Source: Emiliania huxleyi CCMP1516 (taxonomy: Eukaryota > Haptophyta > Isochrysidales > Noelaerhabdaceae). Taken from it: 64,000 bases of DNA. Each line of letters opens with the position of its first letter. The stretch's first letter is position 1. The stretch is taken from contig NW_005201231.1 in NCBI RefSeq assembly GCF_000372725.1, forward strand, positions 296,246 through 360,245. Direction: 5' to 3'. The notes under the pieces are model-generated. The model saw only the letters and a program-made list of their open reading frames with translations. It had not been told where the DNA came from and made no database searches. This document shows positions 32,783 through 41,980 of the stretch, piece after piece. The position numbers and the translations under genes are program-made.

Positions 32783-35700
32783 ATGCCGCCCAAGAGCGGC
32801 ACCGACCTGACGTCGCGCGGCGACGACGACGACCCCGACAAGTACAAGAGCACGCGCTACAACCAGGTCAACGCCGACGTCGAGGACATCTACCGGCAGT
32901 GGGACGAGCTGGTGAATGAGGAGCAGCTGCGCGAGTTGAGCCGGATCGTGCGCGACCTGGCGGCCGACCCACCGGCCGACGGCAAGGCCCTCGAGCACCA
33001 GCTCATGCTGCACCGCAAGCGGATGCGGCGCGCAGACACGTTCCGCAAGGCGCAGCTGCTGCACGCGTACCACTGCCTCGTCTCGCGCGGCGAGCTGGAG
33101 GCGAATCCGCACCTGCACTCGCTGCTGGTGAAGAAGTCGTCCAAGTCGCAGTCGGGCGTCCTCGTCATCACCGTCCTCACCTCGCCCTACCCAACCTTCA
33201 CTGAGCCCGAATCGGGAAAGAAGGCGACCAGCCACTCTCCGCGGACCAGACCACACTTCCTAGACACTCACTTCCGAGAGAGTCTCCCCAGACACGCCCC
33301 AGAACACCGCGGGTACATCGCAGACGCCAGAATCGTGCTATCCAGCGCTGGCTCGCCAGGTCAAGCAGCGCTCCTTTCTCGCGCTCGCCGCCCGGAAGCT
33401 TCCGCGACCCTTCCCTGACGCTTCTCGGAACACTCCTCCACGCCAGGTGAAGCAGCGCTTCTCGTGCGCGTGGAACTGCTACTACTGCCCGTCCGAGCCG
33501 GGGCAGCCAAAGTCGTACTTGCACGACGAGCCCGCCGTCAAGCGCGCCAATGAGAACGGCCCCGACCCTGTGTGATGCATCTCCACAGCTGCTGCTGCTC
33601 CGCGACAGACGCCCGTCTGTCTTCTTCTCTGCAGGCTTCGACCCCGTCATGCAGCTGACCGACCGCGCCGCCACTCTCGCCCAGAACGGCCACCCCGTCG
33701 ACAAGATCGAGCTAGTGGGCCGTGAACAGCGTCTCTTCACACCTCTAGCTGTGAATAGGCCACCCCGTCGACAAGATCGAGCTAGTGGGCCGTGAACAGC
33801 GTCTCTTCACACCTCTAGCTGTGAATAGGCCACCCCGTCGACAAGATCGAGCTCCTCGTGCTGGGCGGCACTTGGTCCTCCTACCCGCACGTCTACCAGG
33901 AGCGAGATATGGGGGAGATATGGGGGAGATATGGGCGGCACTTGGTCCTCCTACCCGCACGTCTACCAGGAGCGAGATATGGGGGAGATATGGGCGGCAC
34001 TTGGTCCTCCTACCCGCACGTCTACCAGGAGCGAGATATGGGGGAGATATGGGGGAGATATGGGCGGCACTTGGTCCTCCTACCCGCACGTCTACCAGGA
34101 GCGAGATATGGGGGAGATATGGGGGAGATATGGGCGGCACTTGGTCCTCCTACCCGCACGTCTACCAGGAGCGAGATATGGGGGAGATATGGGGGAGATA
34201 TAGGGAGATATGGGCGGCACTTGGTCCTCCTACCCGCACGTCTACCAGGAGCGAGATATGGGGGAGATATGGGGGAGATATAGGGAGATATGGGCGGCAC
34301 TTGGTCCTCCTACCCGCACGTGTACCAGTAGCGAGATATGGGGAGATATGGGGGAGATATAGGGAGATATGGGCGGCACTTGGTCGTCCTACCGCGCACG
34401 TGTACCAGGAGCGAGGTGCGCGACCGCTCACATCTCCCCATCTCTCCCCCATCCCTCCCCCACACCTCCCCGTACCAGGAGGAGTTTGTGCGCGACCTCT
34501 TCTACGCCGCTAACACCTTTTGGCAGCGCGAGAAGCGGCCTCGGCGCGGCCCTTGTCAAGGAGGAAGGAGTCCTGTCGGGCAGCACTGTTGACCGTACCA
34601 GTTGTCTCTGCCAGGAGGGGGCTGCTGGAGGAGCAGGCACTCAACGAGACCGCCGCCTGCAAGATCATCGGCCTCACGCTCGAGACGCGGCCGGACATGT
34701 CCACGACATGTCCACGACATGTCCGAGACACGACCCCATAGGCCTCACGCTCGAGACGAGGCCGGACATGTCCACGACATGTCCACGACATGTCCGAGAC
34801 ACGGCCCCATAGGCCTCACGCTCGAGACGCGGCCGGACATGTCCACGACATGTCCACGACATGTCCGAGACACGCCCCATAGGCCTCACGCTCGAGACGC
34901 GGCCGGACACGTCCACGACATGTCCACGACATGTCCGAGACACGCCCCATAGGCCTCACGCTCGAGACGAGGCCGGACATGTCCACGACATGTCCACGAC
35001 ATGTCCGAGACACGCCCCATAGGCCTCACGCTCGAGACGCGGCCGGACATGTCCACGACATGTCCACGACATGTCCGAGACACGCCCCATAGGCCTCACG
35101 CTCGAGACGCGGCCGGACATGTCCACGACATGTCCACGACATGTCCGAGACACGCCCCATAGGCCTCACGCTCGAGACGCGGCCGGACATGTCCACGACA
35201 TGTCCACGACATGTCCGAGACACGCCCCATAGGCCTCACGCTCGAGACGAGGCCGGACACCATCGACGCGGCGGAGCTGCTGCGCCTCCGCCGGCGCTGT
35301 CGCCTAGAAGCGTAGTACGTATGTCGACCGTCCTCCGCTGTAGTCACTGCACTCCCCCCCCTCGTACCCACGCGGTGCTCTGAATACATTACATTGCACA
35401 AGATCGTCTGTCCGCCCCCGGAGATTGGCGGCTCCTAGCACGTAGGTATGGGTGATCTCCCCCATATCTCCCCATATCTCCCTATATCTCCAGCACGTAG
35501 GTATGGGTGATCTCCCCCATATCTCCCCATATCTCCCCATATCTCCAGCACGTAGGTATGGGTGATCTCCCCCATATCTCCCCATATCTCCCCATATCTC
35601 CCCCATATCTCCAGCGCGTAGGTACGGGTGCACGCGCGTGCAGCTCGGAGTGCAGCACACCGACGACCACGTGCGCAAGCGGATCAACCCCATATCTCCC

Positions 35701-38059
35701 CATATCTCCCCATGTCTCCCCACATCTCCCCACATCTCCCCACATCTCCCCACATCTCCCCACATCTCCCCACATCTCCCCATATCTCCTCATATCTCCC
35801 CACATCTCCCCATATCTCCCCACATCTCCCCGGCCAGGTGCTCAAGCGGATCAACCGCGGCTGCACGACGGCAGACACGGTGACGGCCCTGAAGCGGCTC
35901 AAGGACGCCTGCTACAAGATCGACATCCACCTGATGCCAAACTTGCCCGGCGCGACCGCAGCGGTGGACCGCGCCATGTTCGAGCGCGTGCTGAGTGACC
36001 CGCAGCTGCAGGCCGACCAGTGGAAGGTCTACCCGACCCAGGCGTGGTGCCGTGGACCGTCATCAAGCGAGATCACGGGCGAGATTAGCCGAGACTGTGC
36101 CGACCCAGGTGGTGCCGTGGACCGTCATCAAGCGCTGGTTTGAGGCGGGCAGCTACGTGCCGTATGCGAGCGACCAGATGTTTGAGCTCCTCATGCAGGT
36201 CAATTTGTTACTACTATTATTATTATTATGAGTAATAATAATTCTGTTCGAGCTCCTCAAGTCGCCTTATTATCATTATTATTATCATTATTATCATCAT
36301 CATCATCATCATTATTATTATCATTATTATTATCATTATTGTTGTTGTTATTATTGTTATTGTTATTGTGTGTCCTCTTCAGGTCAAGTCGCGCGTGCAC
36401 CCTTGGATCCGGCGCCACCCGCCTGGTGCGGCGCGAGGCGGCGCTGCGCACGGCGTCTCTTCACACCTGCGGCTGTGCACAGGCTCAACCGCGTGGTTCG
36501 AGACATCCCAATGCAGTACGTGTCTGGCGGGTCCGCCGGCCTAGAAGCGGAAGCTTCGTACTCTTGTCTCTCCCCACCAGTGCTCGAGAGGACACGGATT
36601 CAGCCGTGCCCGTACCGCACTCCGCTGTACTCGCTGTTTTCGTGGCCCCTCGTCCTCACGCGGTGCTCTGAAGACGCTGCACAGCGCCGTAGTCGTTGGC
36701 TCGACGCCCCCCCCTATCTCCGCCCTATCTCCCCCTATCTCCGCCATATCTCCCCCATATCTCCCCCATATCTCCCCCATATCTCCCCCGTATCTCCCCC
36801 GTATCTCCCCCATATCTCCCCATATCTCCCCCATATCTCCCCCGTATCTCCCCCGTATCTCCCCCATATCTCCCCCATATCTCCCCCATATCTCCCCACG
36901 GAGGCTCGACGTCCCGAACTTGCGCGAGGACTTGCTCGCAGAGATGAGGGACAAGGGGCTCACTTGCCGCTGCATCCGATGCCGCGAGCCAGGCGCCGCC
37001 TCGAAGAAGCGGCTGCCACCGCGGCCGCCCCCCGCCCGAGGTGACCCGAGATTGCGCGAGATCAGGCGCCGCCTCGAAGAAGGTGCTGCCAAGGCAGACG
37101 CTCGTGCGGCGCGTCTACGCGGCGTCGGGCGGCGCGGAGCACTTCGTCTCCATCGAGTCCGCCGACCGCGCCACCCTCCTCGGCTTCGTGCGGCTGCGGC
37201 TGCCGCCGCCCTGGAGCGACGCGCCGGAGCACCAGCCGCCGTTCGAGGAGCTGCGCGGAGCAGCGCTGGTGCGCGAGAATTGCACGTGCGCGGGCGGGCT
37301 CTCGCGGGCTCTCGCCGGGACGTGTCTCGGACATGTCCTCGTTAGGTGCGGGAGCTGCACGTGTACGGGCAGCTCATCGCCACCGCCGACAAGAGCAACG
37401 CCGACGCGCAGCACACCGGCCTCGGTCGCACGCTCATGGCCGAGGCGGAGGCGACCGCGCGCGCACACGGCTTCCGGCGAGTCTGGCCCAGATGCGGAGG
37501 GTAGACCCACATCTCCCCGTATCTCCCCACATCACCCCATATCTCCCCATATCACGAGGCCCAGATGCGGAGGGTAGACCCACATCTCCCCGTATCTCCC
37601 CACATCTCCCCATATCTCCCCATATCACGAGGCCCAGATGCGGAGGGTAGACCCACATCTCCCCGTATCTCCCCACATCTCCCCATATCTCCCCATATCA
37701 CGAGGCCCAGATGCGGAGGGACAGACCCACATCTCCCCGTATCTCCCCACATCTCCTCATATCTCCCCATATCACGAGGCCCAGACACACCCGTGCGTGC
37801 CGAATTAGCACTCGAGGAGAGGCGTGACGAGGCGGATGCTCTCACTGCAAACCGAGCTTTCCCGTGTGCGCGTGCGGTGCTCTCCCTGCCGCGCCCTGAC
37901 GCCGGTGTCTCGCCTTCCGGCAGGCGCGTCGCCGTGATCGCGGGAGTGGGGTCGCGCGGCTACTACCGCAGGCTCGGCTACGCCCTCGACCCGCGCCCGG
38001 GGCTCTTCATGATGAAGGAGAGTAGCAGTAGTAGGCACTTCATGATGAACGGAGAGTAG
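32783..38059 (+). CDS. ELP3: ELP3-family radical SAM / GNAT acetyltransferase
   Basis: Sixteen exons: 32783-33223, 33447-33558, 33635-33688, 33829-33899, 34479-34543, 34615-34670, 35233-35293, 35622-35670, 35838-36041, 36109-36198, 36383-36411, 36483-36530, 36904-36992, 37066-37268, 37346-37476, 37924-38059; 1839 nt, 612 residues. Seen: SQSGVLVITVLTSPYP, the radical-SAM cluster CAWNCYYC, GHPVDKIELLVLGGTW, IIGLTLETRPDTI, GVQHTDDHVLKRINRG, DIHLMPNLPG, then the GNAT domain with AALVRELHVYGQL and VIAGVGSRGYYRRLGY. ELP3 modifies wobble uridines of tRNA in the Elongator complex. This protein is closer to a divergent ELP3-like clade than to the human type (CX3CX2C spacing with Trp-Asn), so it may act in an organelle. 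Ten introns have GC donors and four GT; intron 4 has no canonical donor. Confidence 0.85.
33689..33828 (+). repeat. Two 70-bp echo-plus-introner units (ELP3 intron 3)
   Basis: Units 33689-33758 and 33759-33828 are identical. Each starts with a copy of the exon 4 start (GCCACCCCGTCGACAAGATC) and ends with a 37-nt palindromic element (33722-33758 and 33792-33828) that begins GTGAACAGCGTCTCTTCAC and ends CTGTGAATAG. Confidence 0.9.
33900..34478 (+). repeat. Repeated exon 4 copies with GGGGGAGATAT spacers (ELP3 intron 4)
   Basis: At least seven copies of the end of exon 4 (GGCGGCACTTGGTCCTCCTA through CACGTCTACCAGGAG), each followed by ATATGGGGGAG repeats. The last copies are degenerate. The acceptor is CCCCGTACCAG at 34478. 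Aligning the duplicated TACCAGGAG gives a GA donor, not GC or GT. Confidence 0.85.
34671..35232 (+). repeat. Eight 70-71-bp intron units (ELP3 intron 6)
   Basis: Units start at 34671, 34742, 34813, 34883, 34953, 35023, 35093 and 35163. Each begins GCCTCACGCTCGAGACG (copy of the exon 7 start), carries three ACATGTCC modules, and ends CCCATAG. Every boundary is AG|GC, and the true exon 7 begins at 35233 with the same sequence. Confidence 0.93.
35430..35621 (+). repeat. Echoes of exon 8 start with ATCTCCCCAT arrays (ELP3 intron 7)
   Basis: AGCACGTAGGTATGGGTGAT occurs three times (about 35437, 35491, 35547), each followed by ATCTCCCCAT repeats, before the real acceptor GCGTAG|GTACGGGTGC at 35621. 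Confidence 0.85.
35690..35830 (+). repeat. (ACATCTCCCC)n array in ELP3 intron 8
   Basis: About 14 copies of a 10-bp unit, ACATCTCCCC or ATATCTCCCC. The same unit fills intron 12 (36715-36895) and, as a 70-bp higher-order repeat with CCAGATGCGGAGGGTAGACC, intron 15 (37490-37790). Confidence 0.9.
36205..36375 (+). repeat. ATT/ATC trinucleotide tract in ELP3 intron 10
   Basis: A very AT-rich stretch of TATTATTATCATTATT-type repeats, in sharp contrast to the GC-rich surroundings. Confidence 0.9.
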
Positions 38060-38140
38060 CAGCAGTAGTAGGCACTTTATGATGAAACGAGAGTAGCAGC
38101 AGTAGTAGGCACTTCATGATGAACGGAGAGTAGCAGTAGT
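38030..38140 (+). repeat. Tandem copies of the ELP3 stop-codon region
   Basis: GAGAGTAGCAG-AGTAGTAGGCACTT-ATGATGAA is repeated about three times across and beyond the ELP3 stop codon; the first two copies are partly translated as ESSSSRHFMMNGE. Confidence 0.85.
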
Positions 38141-39350
38141 AGGCAGCCTTCACTCCAAGATCGGACCCCCTCTCCACGCCCAAGTGACTGGCGACACGAG
38201 ACGTGGCTCAAAGCCACACGGAACTCACGCTCACTGGTGAGAGAAGTGAAAGCGCGCAGAGACAGAGCGGGGAGCGGAAAGGAGAGAGCGCCGCTCGCCG
38301 CGCAGTCGCCACGGCGCTCTGTTCGCCCCTCGCCTTCACCGCGCTCGGAGCCTCGCCTCTGTAGGAGCTCGCCTTCCTTGCGCCCGGCTGGAGACAGGCG
38401 CTCCTCCCGGCGGCACGCTGCGCGCTGATCGCGCTGCTCCCGCCCCTGCTGCTGCTGCTGCTGGCGTGGGTCAGCGCGCTCGGATGCCCCGACGAGGCGG
38501 CCGCGGGGCACCCGCATAGCCTCCGCTCGCTCGCGCGCTGCGCCTCCGCCTTGGTGTAGTGTCCCTGTCCGGACCCGCCCGTTGGACTCTCCGGGTCACG
38601 AGATAAAGCTCTTCTTGGACAACTCTTTTTGGTTCTCTCGACGGAATATACGCAACACGCCGAGTAATTTAAGGTGGTTCTTGAGAGTTGTATTCTTGAG
38701 AGTTGTGTGAACCAGGCCGCTTCTCTCAAAGTCGCATGAGGCGGCCGCCCGACGCGGCCCTTCAGCCAGCCCTCACAACCCGGGCATGCACCCGCACACC
38801 CTCCTCTCGCGCATGCCGATGCGCTCAGTCGATGCGGTCGTGGTGCTGCAACTCTGCAGCGCTGCGACCGCACCGGTCTCCCGCGTCGCCGCCTTCGGTC
38901 CTGCCGCTCCCGCCAGCTCCGCTGCCCGCCGACGCGGTGGTACGCGCGCTCTCCGGATCCCGTCCGAGGGGCGGAGGCTCGAGCGTTGGTCCCGGGCGAG
39001 CCGCCAGACTCGAAGACGGCACCCCTAACCGCGTCCCCATCCTTAGCTTCTGTTCTTTCCTCCCCGTGAGCCGTCTCTGTCGCGAGACCGCCGAGTGTGT
39101 GCCCTCGTGAGTCCGTCGGGTACTTTTCGCGTATAAAAATTGGCTGCGCGGGCGTTCCATCTGGTGCTACCAACGGCCTGGCGGCCTCGGATCCGGCCTC
39201 GCAGGTCGACGCGAGCGCCAAGGTGGACCTGTCTCCAGCCTCTCGCGCCCCTCTCGGAGCCGTGAGAGGGTGCAGGCCGAAACCACAGCCGCTAACGTCC
39301 GTGTGGCCGAACGGAGCCAAACTTTCGCCGCCGGATCCCGGGCCACGGGT

Positions 39351-39520
39351 AATGGCACCGATCCCGCATTTTCCCCGGGGCTTACTCGACGCTCTTGTGC
39401 CCCGAACTTTCCTCTCCCCGTCCCGAGCACGACCAGAGCTGCTCCGGCGTGGTTTGGAGCGAGGTACGGGTGGCGGCGGGTTCGAGTAAGCCCCGGGGAA
39501 AATGCGGGATCGGCGCCATT
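39351..39520. repeat. 39-bp inverted repeat with 92-bp loop
   Basis: Arms 39351-39389 and 39482-39520 match at 38 of 39 positions (core GATCCCGCATTTTCCCCGGG). No obvious target duplication is seen. Confidence 0.85.
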
Positions 39521-39636
39521 CCATAGGTGCTCCAACGCCCTAGCCGGCTCGGGAGCACTGTCCTGCCCGTTATATACGCACCCGCTTACGCTTTTAGGCT
39601 CTCCGGCGGCCTCAGGGGCCTTGCCGAGGGCTGCTC

Positions 39637-40385
39637 CAGCGCGGTCACAGTGCCGTGGAGCCGGCCAGCGTGCTCGCAGCCATGCTGCTGGTGGACCATG
39701 CCCGCCTCCCGCCCGGTGGCTCCAACCACAGCCCGCCTCACCGTCGGCGAAGCACCTCGGGCCCTTCGCGGCTGCGTTGTCTGTCCGGCTCCACGGGGCC
39801 TTTCCGAGACACTTCCGCGCGGGCCGAGGGACTCATCGACCCCTCACATCCCGGAGGGACGGCGCACGCGCTGCCCAGTGACCGGGCGGGTCGGCCCCGA
39901 TTAGGAGCGGCCCCAGCCGGGCGGAGAAGACCATCCCACTCGCGGTGCGTCGCACCGGCCGGTCCGGTTTTCGTCTCGAGCGGGTCGCGAGACGGCCGCG
40001 AGAGCGAGCACCGCGGTCACAGTGCCGTTGAGGCCACGGACGTCGCCGGAGCGGCACTCCCGGGGCGCCACTCCCTCACCCGGTCGGGGGGGGGGCAACC
40101 ACAGCCCGCCTCACCGTCCGTGGAGCTTCCGTGGTCCGCTGCTCCGGCTTCGATTTTCGACCCTCCCGAGGCTGCTAGAGCAGCCCCGCGGAGCCTCCCG
40201 GATGCACCAGCACACCGTCGTCCAGGACGACGGCGCAAGCGCTGCCCAGTGATCGGGCGGGTCGGCCCCGACTAGGGGCGGGCCCAGCCGCGCGGAGAAG
40301 ACCACCGAGCTCGAAACACGTCGCCACGGCCGGCCGTTTCGCAAGCCTGAGCGGGTCGCCAGACACCCGCGAGAGCCAGCAGCTA
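39637..40385 (+). repeat. Two diverged tandem copies of about 375 bp
   Basis: GCGGTCACAGTGCCGT starts each copy (39637 and 40013). Shared internal blocks include CCACAGCCCGCCTCACCGTC and CGGGCGGGTCGGCCCCGA. The divergence is substantial. Confidence 0.7.
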
Positions 40386-41084
40386 GAGCGCCGTCGTAGC
40401 CGCAGATCGAGTCGAGGAGCTTAATGTCCACGGTAGCAGTTGTGGAGAGCGGTGGCGCGGTGCGTGTAGAGGGGTCGATCGAGGGCTCTTTTTCGAAACG
40501 CGACGGGTACGGCATGACAACTGCCAGTACAGTTTTACGCCGGCCAGGGTGAGAGCACAACAGGGAGCCGGCGACCCGTACGCTTTACGCGTGGCGGCCG
40601 GTGGCTGTCTGGAGCTCGTGCGAGCTGGGCCGACGCGTGGCCGAGCCGAGAGGACCAGCGAGCGACCACGTTGGCGATGAAGCTTGGCGGCCGGCGCCTC
40701 GTCGCCAGACGTCACAGCGGCGTGGACGCAGGAGTGTGCGGCGACGAGTACCGGCAAATCCGGCCCGGTGTGGCCGGCAGCTGCATAGCGCTGGCCTGTG
40801 ACCGGCGCCGCGGTGGCGGAAGAGGCGTCTCGCCGCCGTGGCGGCGGTCGGCAGGTGCGAGCGTGACGGCCATCGTGCGGCAGAGTCCGGGCACAATTTA
40901 ACAAAACAACTCTCTCACAGCACACAGGCTCGACACAGGTGCGAACTGGCGCGTGCTAGTACTATCACCGGCGAAGAACCACCTTAAATCGCCCATACGG
41001 TCTTGTGCGTTGTGGTGCGTGTACCGAACTCCGCGCGACGCGGTTCCATTCCGCATTCGGCCGTCGCTGACAACGTGGCAGTTC

Positions 41085-41579
41085 CTATCGCTTCGTAAGG
41101 TACAAGTGCTTCCAGTGAACAGCGACGCGCTGCGACAGTGAGCTGGACAGTTCTCCTGCCAGACGGCGATCATTGGTCACGTACAAGAACGGCACGTCAG
41201 GAGGCTCTGCGCTGTGTAGCTCCTGCGCCCTGGCAACCATGAGGCGGTCGGCCGCGTCGTTGGTGGGATCCGGAGTAGTCTCGTGGAATGCACGCCGGCC
41301 GGCTGCTTGACTACAGAAGTCGTTCACATGTCTAAGCACCTTCTGTCCGCCCGAAGGGTACACAGAGCAGCTGAAGAAGCGCACCTCGAAACTCTGCGGC
41401 ATCTCTGCAATTCGCTGCATGTGCTTTGCCTGGGAAAACTGGTCTGCGTCCACAAGCACAATGACGCGCAATTCGCCCAATGCCGCCTCTGGTGGAACGC
41501 TTGCAGCGGAGGTGGCAGTGGCGCCTTCGTGTAGACGACGCTTAATCTCGTCGAGCCGCCGCCGACATTTGCTGACCAT
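41085..41579 (-). CDS. NYN/PIN-like domain protein (putative)
   Basis: A 164-residue frame. After a basic N-terminus there is a Rossmann-like strand ending in an acidic pair (LRVIVLVDADQFSQ), a second strand (SFEVRFFSCSVYPSGG), a helix bearing an acidic residue (TNDAADRLMVARAQEL) and a strand FLYVTNDRRLAGEL. The order D...D...ND matches the acidic-site pattern of NYN/PIN-type ribonuclease folds. An RNA-related nuclease is inferred, not shown. It lies among dispersed repeats and could belong to a mobile element. Confidence 0.55.
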   Translation of the reverse strand: MVSKCRRRLDEIKRRLHEGATATSAASVPPEAALGELRVIVLVDADQFSQAKHMQRIAEMPQSFEVRFFSCSVYPSGGQKVLRHVNDFCSQAAGRRAFHETTPDPTNDAADRLMVARAQELHSAEPPDVPFLYVTNDRRLAGELSSSLSQRVAVHWKHLYLTKR

Positions 41580-41749
41580 ATTACACTAGGCGTCGGCGGA
41601 GCCCCGCGACCGGCGAGCGAGTCCGGCGACGGGTGACCGGCGCGGGAGTATGCTGGGGTCGCGAGTAAGCAAGGCGACGCTAACCGGTCTTCTGAATATA
41701 AAATGAACTATAGCACGGGACGCGGCACAAACGGGGCACAAACGCCAGG

Positions 41750-41980
41750 CTACAAAGACGGGGAGGCACGTAGTGACGCAGGGGAGTCTAGGCGACGGCG
41801 GCGTCCTCCGACGCCGCGGCGAGCCTGAGCTCGGTCGCAATCTCTTCCGCCGCCGCGAGGCGCGAGCTGCAGCGCGACTGACATGCGCTGGGCCTGCAGC
41901 GACAGCCACGACCGCGTCGACCAGGTCGCCTCGTCCTCGTGCTGCCGCTTCGAGAGCTTGTTGCGCACCTTGTCCTTCAT
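41750..41980 (-). CDS. Small basic ORF of unknown function, possibly frame-shifted
   Basis: MKDKVRNKLSKRQHEDEATW starts a 76-codon frame. Codons upstream in the same frame (DLFETFGGWCNAVKRLFYQ) are also protein-like, following a CTTTCTTCAG acceptor-like site at about 42041, so the ATG may not be the true start. The last third is Arg-rich, while another frame over the same bases reads RLAAAEEIATELRLAAASED and ends near 41792, suggesting a one-base frame change. A copy of the leader motif lies upstream on the same strand (42207-42161). Confidence 0.35.
   Translation of the reverse strand: MKDKVRNKLSKRQHEDEATWSTRSWLSLQAQRMSVALQLAPRGGGRDCDRAQARRGVGGRRRRLDSPASLRASPSL

Larger units (their letters stand above)
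38060..41084. other. Repeat-rich region without a supported gene
   Basis: It begins with tandem copies of the end of ELP3 (38042-38140), then GC-rich sequence with long shadow frames on both strands, a strong inverted repeat at 39351-39520 and an imperfect tandem duplication at 39637-40385. A sequence shared with 55930-56010 (inverted) lies at 40905-40990. No domain-bearing frame is visible. Confidence 0.55.

Noticed and set aside
34674-35223. Possible CRISPR-like array (regular 70-bp repeats)
   Set aside because: The repeats contain exon sequence of ELP3 and have no variable spacers; it is a eukaryotic intron array.
38208-39524. 438-codon minus ORF
   Set aside because: Arg/Ser/Ala-rich composition, no motifs, contains an inverted-repeat arm and overlaps other long frames on both strands.
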